From positions 1 through 52,987 of the forward strand of contig NZ_AVCH01000213.1 of the NCBI RefSeq assembly GCF_000747075.1: 52,987 nt of DNA, in the 5' to 3' direction. This DNA comes from Arenimonas malthae CC-JY-1 (GTDB lineage Bacteria > Pseudomonadota > Gammaproteobacteria > Xanthomonadales > Xanthomonadaceae). A program made the translations under genes and the position numbers. Shown here one piece after another: positions 29,340 to 41,152 of this stretch (position 1 is its first letter; each line of letters opens with the position of its first letter). Under the pieces are notes generated by a model. The model saw only the letters and a program-made list of their open reading frames with translations. It ran no database searches and had not been told where the DNA came from.

Positions 29340-30490
29340 CCGCGGCCAGCCTGCCGCTATGGCTGGCCCTGGCGGCTGCCGGCGCGGCCGTGCCGCCCGC
29401 CGCACTGCCGGGCCACGTGCCGGAGCGCGGCAGCGTGGAAGACGAGCTGCGCTACGCCATGGACCGCGCCGAACGCGAACTGCGCGAACACCCGCTGCGC
29501 GTGCGCGACGCCGCGCTGGAAGCCTATGTCCACGACGTGGCTTGCCGCGTCGCCGGCGAGTATTGCGGCGAGTTGCGCGTTTACGTCATCGAGCAGCCCT
29601 GGTTCAACGCCTCGATGGCGCCCAACGGCATGCTGGTGGTGTGGACCGGCGCCCTGCTGCGCTGCCGGGACGAAGCCGAGCTGGCCATGGTGCTGGGGCA
29701 TGAATTCGCGCATTTCCGGCAGCGCCATTCGCTGGTGCAGTGGCGCAAGGCCAAGCGCACCAGCGCGTTCCTCGGCACCTTCGGGCTGGTGGCCTGGGGC
29801 GCCGGTGCCGCGGCCGCGGGTCCGGCGGCCAGCCTGCTGGGCGCCGCCTCGATGTACGGGCATTCGCGGGAGGCCGAGCGCGAGGCCGACGCCATCGGCC
29901 TGGCCGCCGCCGTCGCCCAAGGGTATGAAGCAGCCGCGGCACCAAGGCTCTGGCAACGCATGAAGGCCGAGGAAGACGCCCGCCGGCACGGCAAGCCGCT
30001 GCCCGTCTTCGCCACCCACCCGCGCACGGCGGAGCGGCTGGCGGACGTCACCGCAGCCGCGGCGAGGCTGCCGGCCGGCGGCGAATCCGGCCGCGACCGC
30101 CACCAGGCCGCTGTGGCGCCCCACTTCGCCCGCTGGCTGCGTGGCGAACTGTCGAGGCGCATGTACGACAGTTCGGCACGGGTCATCGGCGACTTGCTCG
30201 CCGACGCGCCACCAGCCCGCCAGTCGCTGCTCTCCTACTACCTTTCCGAAGCGCACCGTCGCCGCGGCGGGCCCGGCGATGCGGCGCGCGCCGCGGAGCT
30301 GCTGGCGCGGTCACTGGCCCTGCCCGACCCGCCGGCCGAAGCCTGGCGCGACCATGGCCTGGCCCTGCGCGACGCCGGCCACCACGAGGAAGCCTCGGCG
30401 TCCCTGCGCCGCTACCTGGCACTGTCACCCGAAGCGGACGACGCCGAGTTCATCGCCAGCTACCTGGCAAGTCCGGAGCCCGGCCGATGA
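29336..30490 (+). CDS. M48-family zinc metallopeptidase with C-terminal TPR-like region
   Basis: 384 aa from a GTG overlapping the previous stop (GTGA). The start codes a short signal sequence (MTAASLPLWLALAAAGAAVP). The zinc site HEFAH is at 122-126, with the third ligand in EAEREADAIG (Glu180, Asp184), the M48 pattern; NASMAPNGMLVVWTGAL precedes it. A Gly/Ala-rich hydrophobic segment (150-172) could touch the membrane. The last about 130 residues look helical, with a TPR-like repeat near the end (AWRDHGLALRDAGHHEEASASLRRYLALSP). BepA/YfgC-like periplasmic quality control is plausible; the substrate is unknown. Confidence 0.85.
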   Translation: MTAASLPLWLALAAAGAAVPPAALPGHVPERGSVEDELRYAMDRAERELREHPLRVRDAALEAYVHDVACRVAGEYCGELRVYVIEQPWFNASMAPNGMLVVWTGALLRCRDEAELAMVLGHEFAHFRQRHSLVQWRKAKRTSAFLGTFGLVAWGAGAAAAGPAASLLGAASMYGHSREAEREADAIGLAAAVAQGYEAAAAPRLWQRMKAEEDARRHGKPLPVFATHPRTAERLADVTAAAARLPAGGESGRDRHQAAVAPHFARWLRGELSRRMYDSSARVIGDLLADAPPARQSLLSYYLSEAHRRRGGPGDAARAAELLARSLALPDPPAEAWRDHGLALRDAGHHEEASASLRRYLALSPEADDAEFIASYLASPEPGR

Positions 30491-31062
30491 CGCGCCTGCT
30501 CCTGTCTTTCGCCACCCTCCTGCTGCTGGCCGCCTGCGCCGGCGCCGGCGGCACGCTGCAGCCCGCCGGCCGGGTGCAGGTGTTCGACCTGCAGCTGGAA
30601 ACCTCGCTCGACTGGGCCCGAATCAAGGGGGCTCGCCAGGAGCTTTGGACGGTGGACGGTACGCCGTTGAACCAGCTCAACATCGTCTCGCGGGTGAAAC
30701 CGGGAGAGCACGTGTTCCAGGGCAGCAAGGCCACGAAGCGGCGCCCCGACGGCCCGTGGTTCCGCCCGGGCATGCGGCCGGACGAAATCCGCGACCTGGT
30801 GGCCGACGGCCTGGCCCTCTCGGGCTGGTCGGCCGTGCAGGCACAGGGCCTGCGGCCAGCCGACTTCGGCGGCGTGCCGGGCCTGCGCTTCGAGCTGAGC
30901 CTGGCCAACGGCCGTGGCTTGCGCTACCGCGGCCAGGCCGCGGCGGCGGAGCGCGACGGGCGCCTCACCCTTCTGGTGTGGCTGGCGCCCGAGGAGCATT
31001 ACTACCCGCGCGACGCCGAAGCGGTGTCGCGCACGCTGGACAGGCTGCGTTTCCTGCCCTGA
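30487..31062 (+). CDS. Putative lipoprotein
   Basis: 191 aa. The N-terminus MTRLLLSFATLLLLAACAGAGG carries a lipobox (LAAC), so Cys17 should be lipidated and the protein anchored to a membrane facing the periplasm. The body contains DLQLETSLDWARIKGARQELWTVDGTPLNQL and LRFELSLANGRGLRYRGQAAAAERDGRLTLLVWLAP, which looks like a compact alpha/beta domain. I recognise no family. It is coupled to the M48 gene by a 4-bp overlap (ATGA), forming a three-gene envelope operon. Confidence 0.75.
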   Translation: MTRLLLSFATLLLLAACAGAGGTLQPAGRVQVFDLQLETSLDWARIKGARQELWTVDGTPLNQLNIVSRVKPGEHVFQGSKATKRRPDGPWFRPGMRPDEIRDLVADGLALSGWSAVQAQGLRPADFGGVPGLRFELSLANGRGLRYRGQAAAAERDGRLTLLVWLAPEEHYYPRDAEAVSRTLDRLRFLP

Positions 31063-31068
31063 GCCTGG

Positions 31069-31572
<504 letters not shown>

Positions 31573-31668
31573 TTCAGGCTCCGGTAACGGGTGCCGGGCG
31601 GGTCCCGGCGGGCCGCCTAGGATGCCACAGCTGCCACCCCGGGGGCCGTCCGGGGCGCCGTTCGGTGA

Positions 31669-31674
31669 TATACT
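31669..31674 (+). promoter_or_regulatory. Probable extended -10 for typA
   Basis: TGATATACT is an extended -10 (TG-n-TATACT), 46 bp before the typA start. No consensus -35 is visible, which an extended -10 can compensate for. Confidence 0.5.
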
Positions 31675-31720
31675 GTCAGACTCATTTTCCTACGAGACAG
31701 CGCCCCCGGCGCCCATTCGC

Positions 31721-33565
<1,845 letters not shown>

Positions 33566-33589
33566 TCCCCGCCTGCGGACCTGCCACCG

Positions 33590-34354
33590 ATGAGCCCCGA
33601 GCTCTGGTTGCTGACCGGGCTGGCCGGCTTCGCCGCCGGCCTGCTCGACAGCATCGTCGGCGGCGGCGGCCTGATCCTCACGCCCGCGATGCTCAACCTG
33701 CATCCGGGCCTGAACATCCTCCAGACCATCGCCACCCAGCGCACCAGTTCGCTGCTGGGCACCAGCGTCGCGGCCTGGAACTACTTCCGCCACCTCACGG
33801 TGGAGCGCCGCATCGTGCTGCCGGCGCTGCTGGCCGCGCTCGCCGCCTCGGCGGTGGGCGTTCAGTTCGCCAAGCGCATCGAACCCGACGTGCTCAAGCT
33901 CGTGGTGCTCTCCGTGTGCGTGGTGCTGGCGGTGTACACCGTGCTGCGCAAGGACCTGGGCACGCGCGAGCAGCGCCGTTTCGCGCCCCGCCGCGAGGCC
34001 GTGGCCGCGGCCCTGGTCGGCGCCGCCTGCGGCTTCTACAACGGCCTGATCGGCCCCGGCACGGGCACGTTGCTGGTGTTCGCCTTCGTCAGCGTGATCG
34101 GGCTGGACTTCCTGAAGTCCTCGGCGGTGTCGAAGTCCACCAACGTGGCCGCCGACCTGTCCTCGTGGGCGGTGCTGGCCGCGAGCGGCTTCGTGCAATG
34201 GGCGCTGGCGGTGCCGCTGATCGTCGGCAACATGCTGGGCAGCTACGTCGGCAGCCGGCTGGCCATCCGCCAGGGCGACCGCTTCATCCGGCTGCTGTTC
34301 CTGGGCGTGGTGCTGGCGCTGGTGGCCCGCATCGCCTGGGACCTGCTGCGCTAG
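33590..34354 (+). CDS. TSUP-family (TauE/SafE) membrane permease
   Basis: 254 aa with about seven or eight hydrophobic helices. It shows the two-fold internal repeat of the family: GFAAGLLDSIVGGGGLILTPAM near the N-terminus and GFYNGLIGPGTGTLLVFAFV in the second half. These proteins export sulphite, sulphoacetate or similar anions across the inner membrane, or import sulphur compounds; the substrate here is unknown. It starts 24 bp after typA and may be read through from it; no clear Shine-Dalgarno sequence is present. Confidence 0.85.
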   Translation: MSPELWLLTGLAGFAAGLLDSIVGGGGLILTPAMLNLHPGLNILQTIATQRTSSLLGTSVAAWNYFRHLTVERRIVLPALLAALAASAVGVQFAKRIEPDVLKLVVLSVCVVLAVYTVLRKDLGTREQRRFAPRREAVAAALVGAACGFYNGLIGPGTGTLLVFAFVSVIGLDFLKSSAVSKSTNVAADLSSWAVLAASGFVQWALAVPLIVGNMLGSYVGSRLAIRQGDRFIRLLFLGVVLALVARIAWDLLR

Positions 34355-34395
34355 GACCGCGCCGCGGGTCACGCCGTCGCAACGCGGGAGTTGTC

Positions 34396-34401
34396 TAGAC
34401 T
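34396..34401 (+). promoter_or_regulatory. Possible -10 for the propeller-amidase gene
   Basis: TAGACT lies 27 bp before the ATG in the 73-bp spacer after the permease gene. No -35 is evident; weak. Confidence 0.3.
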
Positions 34402-34427
34402 CCACGGGTTCGTCCCCGGAGCCCGCC

Positions 34428-36941
34428 ATGCGTCCTGCCGCCCTGCCCCTGCTTTGCCTTGCCGCCGCGTTCGCCGCCTCGACCCCGGCATGCGCCGACA
34501 CCCTCGTGGTGCTCAACAAGGCCGCCGACACCGCCACCCTGCTCGACCTGGCCAGCGGCCGCGAGCGCGCCACGGTCGCCGTGGGCGCCGGCCCGCACGA
34601 AGCCGCGGTCAGCCCGGACGGGCGCTGGGCCCTGGTGGCCAACTACGGCCGACCCGGCGCACCGGGCAACAGCCTGAGCCTGGTGGACGTGGCCGCCGCA
34701 CGGGTGGTGGCCATGCACCGGCTGGGGCGCTACGACCGCCCGCATGGCATCGCCTGGCACGGCGATACCGCCTGGGTGACCGCCGAGGGCCAGCGGGCGC
34801 TGGTGGGCTGGTCGGCGCGCACCGGCGAACGCGTGGCGGTGCTTCCGACCGACCAGGCGGGTTCGCACATGGTCGCCCTGCACCCCGACGGCAGCCGCGC
34901 CTATGTTTCGAACCTGGGCGATGACTCGGTGACCGTGATCGACCTGGAAAAGGGCGAACGCCTGGGCGTCTGGAAGACCGGCGACGGCGCCGAGGGCATC
35001 GCCGTTTCGCCCGACGGCCGCGAGCTCTGGGTGGGCCACCGCGACGCAGGCGACGTCGCCGTGTTCGACGCCGCCAGCGGCAGGGAGCTGGCGCGCCTCC
35101 CGGCGGCCGGCTTCCCCATCCGCGTCACGATCACGCCCGACGGCTCGCGCGTGCTGGTGAGCTGCGCCGAAGCAGGCCTGGTGCGTGTTTATGACCGCGC
35201 CGCGCGCCGCCACCTGGCCGACATCCGCTTCGACCGCGAGGCCAAGGACGCCGAGGGCCGCCTGTTCGGCGACCGCTTCGGCAAGAGCCCGCTCCCCATT
35301 GGCATCGTGGTGCCGCCCGCCGGCAACCGCGCCTACGTGGCGCTGGCCAGCGCCGACGCCGTGGCCGAGGTGGACCTGGGCGACTACCGGGTGCGCCGCT
35401 GGCTGCCCACCGGCAAGGAGCCCGATGGCATGGCCTGGTCGCCGGTGGTCGTCAGCGACACCGCCAACGTCGTCGAACTCGACGTGGCGACCGCACGCGC
35501 CGCCTTCGAGGCCGGCACGCTGAGCGCCGAAGCGCTCGCCGCGGCCTACCTCGACCGCATCGCCGCCATCGACCGCGCCGGCCCGCGCCTGAACTCGGTG
35601 ATCGAACTCAACCCGGCCGCCCTCGACGAAGCCCGTGCGCGCGACGCCGAGCGTGCCGCCGGCAAGGTGCGCGGCCCGCTGCACGGCATCCCGGTGCTGC
35701 TCAAGGACAACATCGACGTGGCCGGCCTGGTGAACTCGGCGGGTTCGCTGGCCCTGGCCAACCACCGCCCCAAGGACGACGCCTTCCTGGTGGCGCGGCT
35801 GCGCGACGCCGGCGCCGTGGTGCTGGGCAAGACCAACCTGAGCGAGTGGGCCAATTTCCGCTCCAGCCATTCCAGCTCCGGCTGGAGCTCTCGCGGCGGG
35901 CAGACACGCAATCCGTACGCGCTCGAGCGCAACCCCTGCGGCTCGAGCTCGGGCACCGGCGCGGCGATCGCCGCCAGCCTGGCCACCGTGGGCGTCGGCA
36001 CCGAAACCGACGGCAGCATCCTGTGTCCGTCGGCAGTCAATGGCCTGGTCGGGCTGAAGCCGACGGTGGGGCTGGTGAGCCGCGACGGCATCATCCCGAT
36101 CTCGGCGACGCAGGACACCGCCGGCCCGATGGCGCGCACGGTGGCCGATGCGGCCGCGCTGCTGCAGGTGCTGGTGGCGCATGACGCTGCCGATCCGGCG
36201 GCAGTCCAGCGCCCGCGCGTGGACTACCTGTCGGCGCTCGATGCCCAGGCCCTCGCCGGCAAGCGCATCGGCGTGCTGCGCCAGGCCATGGGCCGCCACC
36301 CCGCCGTGGACGCCGCCACGGAATCAGCGCTCGAGGTCCTGCGCAAAGCCGGCGCCGACGTCGTGGACGTGACCGTGCCCACCTGGGGCCAGTGGGGACA
36401 GGCCGAGTTCGAGGTACTGCTGCACGAGTTCAAGGCCGGCCTGGACGACTACCTGCGCGGGAGCGGCGCCCCCGTGGCTTCGCTCGAGGCGCTGATTGCC
36501 TGGAACGAGGCCAACGCCGCGGCTGCCATGCCCTTCTTCGGCCAGGACCTGCTGGTGCAGGCCCAGGCCAAGCCCGGCCTCGATGACAAGGCCTACGTCG
36601 AAGCGCGCGCCAAGGCCCGGCGCCTGGCCCGGGACGAAGGCCTGATGGCCGTGCTCGATGGCCAGAAGCTCGATGCGCTGGTGGCGCCCACCACCGGCCC
36701 GGCCTGGCCCACCGACCACGTGCTGGGCGACCATTTCGTCAGCGCCGGGTACGGCATGGCCGCGGTAGCCGGCACGCCCAGCCTCACGGTGCCGATGGGC
36801 GAAGCCAGCGAATTGCCGCTGGGCTTGGCTTTCCTGGGTCGTCCGCACTCGGAAGCGGAACTGCTGGCGCTGGGTTACGCCTTCGAGCAGGCCACGCGGG
36901 CCCGCCGCCCGCCCGGCTTCGCGCCGGGCGCCACGCCCTGA
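34428..36941 (+). CDS. Fusion of a secreted YncE-like beta-propeller and a peptide-amidase-like enzyme
   Basis: 837 aa in one uninterrupted frame; GGAG lies 7 bases before the ATG. Residues 1-23 are a signal peptide. Residues about 24-340 form a YVTN/YncE-type propeller with repeats such as AVSPDGRWALVANYG, ALHPDGSRAYVSNLG and AVSPDGRELWVGHRD. From about 348 a full amidase-signature enzyme begins (ATARAAFEAGTLSAEALAAAYLDRIAAIDR) with the Lys-Ser-Ser triad at K426, S506 and S530; spacing and flanks (SGWSSRGGQTRNPY, GTETDGSI) match, from memory, peptide amidase of Stenotrophomonas (K123, S202, S226). The amidase lacks its own signal peptide. It probably removes C-terminal amides from peptides in the periplasm. 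A two-gene fusion by deletion is the likely origin; assembly error is the alternative. Confidence 0.85.
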   Translation: MRPAALPLLCLAAAFAASTPACADTLVVLNKAADTATLLDLASGRERATVAVGAGPHEAAVSPDGRWALVANYGRPGAPGNSLSLVDVAAARVVAMHRLGRYDRPHGIAWHGDTAWVTAEGQRALVGWSARTGERVAVLPTDQAGSHMVALHPDGSRAYVSNLGDDSVTVIDLEKGERLGVWKTGDGAEGIAVSPDGRELWVGHRDAGDVAVFDAASGRELARLPAAGFPIRVTITPDGSRVLVSCAEAGLVRVYDRAARRHLADIRFDREAKDAEGRLFGDRFGKSPLPIGIVVPPAGNRAYVALASADAVAEVDLGDYRVRRWLPTGKEPDGMAWSPVVVSDTANVVELDVATARAAFEAGTLSAEALAAAYLDRIAAIDRAGPRLNSVIELNPAALDEARARDAERAAGKVRGPLHGIPVLLKDNIDVAGLVNSAGSLALANHRPKDDAFLVARLRDAGAVVLGKTNLSEWANFRSSHSSSGWSSRGGQTRNPYALERNPCGSSSGTGAAIAASLATVGVGTETDGSILCPSAVNGLVGLKPTVGLVSRDGIIPISATQDTAGPMARTVADAAALLQVLVAHDAADPAAVQRPRVDYLSALDAQALAGKRIGVLRQAMGRHPAVDAATESALEVLRKAGADVVDVTVPTWGQWGQAEFEVLLHEFKAGLDDYLRGSGAPVASLEALIAWNEANAAAAMPFFGQDLLVQAQAKPGLDDKAYVEARAKARRLARDEGLMAVLDGQKLDALVAPTTGPAWPTDHVLGDHFVSAGYGMAAVAGTPSLTVPMGEASELPLGLAFLGRPHSEAELLALGYAFEQATRARRPPGFAPGATP

Positions 36942-36945
36942 GGAA

Positions 36946-38340
36946 TCAGGGCGTGATCGGGGCCGCCAGGCTGGTCTGCTTGCGCACGATCAGCATGGCG
37001 ATCTCGAGCGACTGCTCGTAGTTGAGGCGCGGGTCCACGGTGGAGCGATAGGCGCGCGCCAGGTCGGTGTCGGTGAGTTCGCGCGCGCCGCCGGTGCACT
37101 CGGTGACGTTTTCGCCGGTGAGCTCCAGGTGCACGCCGCCCAGGCGGGTGCCGGCCGCGGCATGCAGGTCGAAGCTGGCCTCCACTTCGGCGCGGATGTT
37201 GTCGAAGCGGCGGGTCTTGTAGCCGTTGCTGGTGCTTTCGGTATTGCCGTGCATCGGGTCGCAGATCCACAGCACGCGGCGGCCTTCGCGCCGCACGGCG
37301 TCGAGCAGCGGCGGCAGTTTCTCGGCGACCTTGGCGGCACCCATGCGGTGGATGAAGCTCAGGCGGCCGGGCTCGTTCTCGGGGTTGAGCGCGTCGGCAA
37401 GCCGCAGCAGCTGGTCGGGCGTGACCGAGGGGCCGATCTTCACCGCCACCGGGTTGCGCAGGCCGCGGAAATACTCCACGTGCGCGCCATCAAGGGCGGC
37501 CGTGCGCATGCCGATCCACGGGAAGTGGGTGGACAGGTTGAACCAGCCCCACTGGCGCGGCACCTGGCGCGTGAGCGCTTCCTCGTAGGGCAGCAGCAGC
37601 GCTTCGTGCGAGGTGTAGAAGTCGGCGCGGTTGAGGTTGTGCAGCGCTTCGCCGGAAATGGTTTCCATGAAGCGCACGGCGTCGCCGACGGCGGCGACCA
37701 TGCGTCGGTATTCGTCGGACAGCGGCGAATGGCCGACCCAGCCCAGGTCCCAGTACTCGGGGTGGTGCAGGTCGGCGAAACCGCCGTCGATCAGCGCGCG
37801 CACGAAGTTCATCGTCATCGCCGAGCGCGCGTGGCCCTTGATCATGCGGCGCGGGTCGGCCGTGCGGGCCTCGGCCGTGAACTCGGGCTGGTTGATGAAA
37901 TCGCCGCGGTAGCTGGGCAGCGAGACGCCGTCCTTCTCCTCCATGTCGGCCGAGCGCGGCTTGGCGTATTGGCCGGCGAAACGGCCGACGCGCACTACCG
38001 GCAGGCGCAGGCCGTGCACGAGCACCAGGCTCATCTGCAGCAGCACCTTCAGGCGGTTCGAGACCAGGGCCGACTCGCAGTCGGCGAAGGACTCGGCGCA
38101 GTCGCCGCCCTGCAGCAGGAATCGCTTGCCTTCCTGGGCCTCGGCAAGCTGCTTCTTCAGCGCCAGGATTTCCCAGGAGGTGACCAGCGGAGGCAGCCGG
38201 CCGAGCTCACCGAGGACCTCGGCGAGCGCCTGGGCGTCCGGATACGTGGGCTGCTGGGCCGCGGCGAACGCCCGCCAGCTCGCCGGCGACCAGTCACCGG
38301 GAACGGAAACGGGGGTCAGGCTGCGGTCGGAGGCGTTCAT
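36946..38340 (-). CDS. Class II 3-deoxy-7-phosphoheptulonate (DAHP) synthase
   Basis: 464 aa, plant/mycobacterial-type class II enzyme, which joins phosphoenolpyruvate and erythrose 4-phosphate in the first step of aromatic amino acid synthesis. Typical segments: LPPLVTSWEI, RFLLQGGDCAESFADC, PVVRVGRFAGQYAKPRS, SLPSYRGDFIN, NPVAVKIGPSVTPDQLLRLADALNP, RVLWICDPMHGNT and VHLELTGENVTECTGG. I chose the MNASDRS start because, from memory, Xanthomonas homologues begin this way; an ATG seven codons upstream (38361) is possible, and neither has a clear Shine-Dalgarno. It ends 4 bp from the convergent fusion gene. Confidence 0.92.
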   Translation of the reverse strand: MNASDRSLTPVSVPGDWSPASWRAFAAAQQPTYPDAQALAEVLGELGRLPPLVTSWEILALKKQLAEAQEGKRFLLQGGDCAESFADCESALVSNRLKVLLQMSLVLVHGLRLPVVRVGRFAGQYAKPRSADMEEKDGVSLPSYRGDFINQPEFTAEARTADPRRMIKGHARSAMTMNFVRALIDGGFADLHHPEYWDLGWVGHSPLSDEYRRMVAAVGDAVRFMETISGEALHNLNRADFYTSHEALLLPYEEALTRQVPRQWGWFNLSTHFPWIGMRTAALDGAHVEYFRGLRNPVAVKIGPSVTPDQLLRLADALNPENEPGRLSFIHRMGAAKVAEKLPPLLDAVRREGRRVLWICDPMHGNTESTSNGYKTRRFDNIRAEVEASFDLHAAAGTRLGGVHLELTGENVTECTGGARELTDTDLARAYRSTVDPRLNYEQSLEIAMLIVRKQTSLAAPITP

Positions 38341-38435
38341 CTCGGGGGTCCGTGGTGTCATCGCGGTGGGAAGTCGAAATCATCATGCCACAGGCGCCTC
38401 GCGGGCCCGTGCAGGCGACGCGACGACGCGGGGAG

Positions 38436-38945
38436 TCAGCGGCGGCGCCAGCCCGCCCAGAGCGCGCCCAGGCCCAGGCCGATGAACCAGGCCAGCGTCC
38501 AGGCAGGCATGGACAGGCCCAGGAGGGTCCAGTCCACCTTCGCGCACTCCCCGGAGCCGGCGAGCACGCTCGAGAGGGCCTTGAACGGGCCCATCGCCTC
38601 GACCATGTAGTCCAGGCCCATCGACGTGCACAGCGGCACTTCGCTGGCCGGCAGCGACTGCAGCCAGACATGGCGGCCGGCGACGCCCGCGCCCGCTGCG
38701 GCCGCAGCGAAGGCCAGCAGGCCGTACACGCCGCGACCGACCCGGCCCTTGGGCGAGTGCAGTCCACCGACGAGGAAGACGAAGCCCATCGCGGCGAAGG
38801 CCAGGCGCTGCAGGATGCACAGCGGGCAAGGCAGCATCAGCATGCCGAACTGCACGTACAGCGCGTAGGCCAGCAGCGACGCGCAGAGCAGGAACCCGGT
38901 GAGGAACTGGGCCCGGAAGGTCCAGGCGAAGGGATTGGCGGTCAT
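38436..38945 (-). CDS. dsbB: Disulfide bond formation protein B
   Basis: 169 aa inner-membrane quinone reductase that reoxidises DsbA. Four hydrophobic helices are visible. The first redox pair is Cys40-Pro-Leu-Cys43 in [11 protein letters not shown], and the second is Cys106 and Cys134 in the periplasmic loop, as required for electron transfer to quinone. No DsbA gene is in view. The gene stands between the DAHP synthase gene and the ribosomal cluster, with 95 and 125 bp of spacer. Confidence 0.93.
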   Translation of the reverse strand: MTANPFAWTFRAQFLTGFLLCASLLAYALYVQFGMLMLPCPLCILQRLAFAAMGFVFLVGGLHSPKGRVGRGVYGLLAFAAAAAGAGVAGRHVWLQSLPASEVPLCTSMGLDYMVEAMGPFKALSSVLAGSGECAKVDWTLLGLSMPAWTLAWFIGLGLGALWAGWRRR

Positions 38946-39012
38946 GGGCGCGGCTTTCGTGTGCAGGGTCTAGCGTACAGGACAGCGGCGAGCAGGCGAA
39001 GTTTCCGTGCCG

Positions 39013-39046
39013 CGAAAAGCAAGACCCCGGCGCGGGCCGGGGTCTT
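39013..39046 (-). terminator. Terminator of the ribosomal alpha operon
   Basis: Perfect 11-bp stem (39021-39031 with 39036-39046), GCGG loop region, followed on the minus strand by GCTTTTCG. It lies 25 bp after the rplQ stop codon. Confidence 0.82.
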
Positions 39047-39070
39047 GGGTACCACGTCGGTGCGCCGGGA

Positions 39071-39454
39071 TTATTCGGCGGCTTCGGTGGCCGCCTGCGG
39101 GCGGTCGACGAGTTCGACGTAGGCCATCGGGGCATTGTCGCCCGGACGGAAACCACACTTGAGGATGCGCAGGTAACCGCCGGGGCGGGCCTGGTAACGC
39201 GGGCCGAGCTCGACGAAGAGCTTGCCCACCGCTTCCTTGTCGCGCAGGCGGGACATGGCCAGGCGGCGATTGGCGACGCCATCGGTCTTGCCGATGGTGA
39301 TCAGCGGCTCGGCGACGCGGCGCAGTTCCTTGGCCTTCGGCAGGGTGGTGCGGATCAGTTCGTGCTTGATCAGGGACGCAGCCATGTTGCTGAACATCGC
39401 TTCGCGATGAGCGCTGGTACGGCTGAACTTGCGTCCGGATTTCTGGTGGCGCAT
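39071..39454 (-). CDS. rplQ: 50S ribosomal protein L17
   Basis: 127 aa; begins [45 protein letters not shown], the invariant L17 opening. It sits near the exit of the peptide tunnel of the large subunit. AAGGAA precedes the ATG. It is the last gene of the alpha operon, 29 bp after rpoA, and is followed by a terminator. Confidence 0.97.
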   Translation of the reverse strand: MRHQKSGRKFSRTSAHREAMFSNMAASLIKHELIRTTLPKAKELRRVAEPLITIGKTDGVANRRLAMSRLRDKEAVGKLFVELGPRYQARPGGYLRILKCGFRPGDNAPMAYVELVDRPQAATEAAE

Positions 39455-39483
39455 GGTCGTGGTTCCTTAGTGAATTCCGGGGC

Positions 39484-40479
39484 TCAGCCCAGCATGCCCT
39501 GCTGCAGGCCGGCCGGCGGCCAGTTCTCCAGCTTCATCCCGAGCGAAAGACCGCGCTGGGCGAGGACTTCCTTGATCTCGGTGAGCGACTTCTTGCCCAG
39601 GTTCGGGGTCTTGAGCAGCTCGACCTCGGTACGCTGGATCAGGTCGCCGATGTAGTAGATGTTCTCGGCCTTGAGGCAGTTGGCCGAGCGCACGGTCAGC
39701 TCGAGGTCGTCGATCGGGCGCAGCAGCACCGGGTCGATGCCGGTCGCGGAGGCCTTGGCCGGGCCGCGCTCGCGCTGGGTGAAGTCGCCGAACACCGACA
39801 GCTGGTCGGTGAGGATGTCGGCGGCCGTGCGGATCGCGTCCTCGGCATCGATCGTGCCGTTGGTCTCGATTTCCAGCACCAGCTTGTCCAGGTCGGTGCG
39901 CTGCTCGACGCGGGCGGCCTCGACGGCGTAGGCGACGCGGCGGACCGGCGAGAAGGTGGCATCAAGCACCAGGCGACCGATCGCCCGGGACTCTTCGTCC
40001 GGGCGGCGGCGATCGGCGGCCGGCTGGTAGCCGAAACCGCGCTCGATCTTCAGGCGCATGTTCAGCGCCGTGTCCTTGGTGAGGGTGCAGATCACGTGGT
40101 CGGGATTGATGATCTCGACGTTGTGGTCAGTCTTGATGTCGCCGGCGGTGACGACGCCCGGGCCCTTCTTCTGCAGCGACAGCGTGGTGTGGTCCACGTT
40201 GTGCATGCGGATGGCGACGTCCTTGAGGTTCAGCAGGACCTCGAGCACGTCTTCCTGCAGGCCTTCGACGGTGGTGTACTCGTGGAGCACGCCGTCGATC
40301 TCGACCTCGGTGATGGCGAAGCCGGGGATCGACGACAGCAGGACGCGACGCAGGGCGTTGCCCAGCGTGTGGCCGTAGCCGCGCTCCAGCGGCTCGATGA
40401 CCACCTTGGCGCGGTTGGAGCCGAGGCGTTCGATGTGCGGGCCGCGCGGGCGCAGCACCTGGGTGGCGGTAACCGTCAT
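39484..40479 (-). CDS. rpoA: DNA-directed RNA polymerase alpha subunit
   Basis: 331 aa. The N-terminal assembly domain includes [37 protein letters not shown]; the C-terminal domain has [29 protein letters not shown] with the promoter-UP and activator surface, ending [10 protein letters not shown]. It dimerises to nucleate polymerase assembly. I prefer the ATG at 40479 ([13 protein letters not shown], the remembered Xanthomonas start) over a TTG two codons upstream, although AGGAG is closer to the TTG. 22 bp after rpsD. Confidence 0.97.
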   Translation of the reverse strand: MTVTATQVLRPRGPHIERLGSNRAKVVIEPLERGYGHTLGNALRRVLLSSIPGFAITEVEIDGVLHEYTTVEGLQEDVLEVLLNLKDVAIRMHNVDHTTLSLQKKGPGVVTAGDIKTDHNVEIINPDHVICTLTKDTALNMRLKIERGFGYQPAADRRRPDEESRAIGRLVLDATFSPVRRVAYAVEAARVEQRTDLDKLVLEIETNGTIDAEDAIRTAADILTDQLSVFGDFTQRERGPAKASATGIDPVLLRPIDDLELTVRSANCLKAENIYYIGDLIQRTEVELLKTPNLGKKSLTEIKEVLAQRGLSLGMKLENWPPAGLQQGMLG

Positions 40480-40501
40480 GGTCAAGGTGTCTCCTAAAGG
40501 A

Positions 40502-41131
40502 TTACTTCGAGTACAGCTCGACGATCAGCGCTTCATTGATGTCCGAGGGCAGGTCGGCACGATCCGGGACGGCCTTGAAGACGCCGGCGAACTTCTTGGC
40601 GTCCACTTCGCACCAGCTCGGGACCAGGTCCATCTGCTGCGACAGGTTCACGGCTTCCTGGACGTTCAGGTGCTTCTGGGCACGCTCGGTCAGGGCGATG
40701 TTGTCGCCGGCCTTGACCTGGTACGACGGCAGGTTGACGGCCTTGCCGTTGACCAGCACGCCCTTGTGCGACACCAGCTGGCGCGCCTGCGGACGGGTGA
40801 CGGCGAAGCCCATGCGGTACACCACGTTGTCGAGGCGCTGCTCAAGCATCTGCAGCAGGGTCTCGCCGGTGTTGCCCTTCTTGGTCGAAGCCTTCTTGTA
40901 GTAGTTGCGGAACTGGCGCTCCAGCAGGCCGTAGATGCGCTTGACCTTCTGCTTCTCGCGCAGCTGGGTGGCGTAGTCGGACAGCTTGCCGCGCTTGGCG
41001 ACGGCGCCGTGCTGGCCGGGCTTCTGCTCCAGCTTGCACTTGGAATCAATCGCGCGCGCCGGCGACTTCAGGCTGAGGTCGGAGCCTTCGCGGCGGGCGA
41101 GCTTACAGGTGGGACCGATATAACGAGCCAT
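40502..41131 (-). CDS. rpsD: 30S ribosomal protein S4
   Basis: 209 aa; [19 protein letters not shown], then an S4 domain [31 protein letters not shown]. It binds the 5' domain of 16S rRNA early in assembly and, in E. coli, represses its own operon (alpha) at the rpsM leader. GGAG precedes the ATG; 21 bp after rpsK. Confidence 0.97.
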   Translation of the reverse strand: MARYIGPTCKLARREGSDLSLKSPARAIDSKCKLEQKPGQHGAVAKRGKLSDYATQLREKQKVKRIYGLLERQFRNYYKKASTKKGNTGETLLQMLEQRLDNVVYRMGFAVTRPQARQLVSHKGVLVNGKAVNLPSYQVKAGDNIALTERAQKHLNVQEAVNLSQQMDLVPSWCEVDAKKFAGVFKAVPDRADLPSDINEALIVELYSK

Positions 41132-41152
41132 TTATGTAGTCTCCAGTTCCCG

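Noticed and set aside
28920-29405. Minus-strand and alternate-frame openings around the M48 operon
   Set aside because: They overlap coupled, signal-peptide-bearing genes and show no motif or ribosome site.
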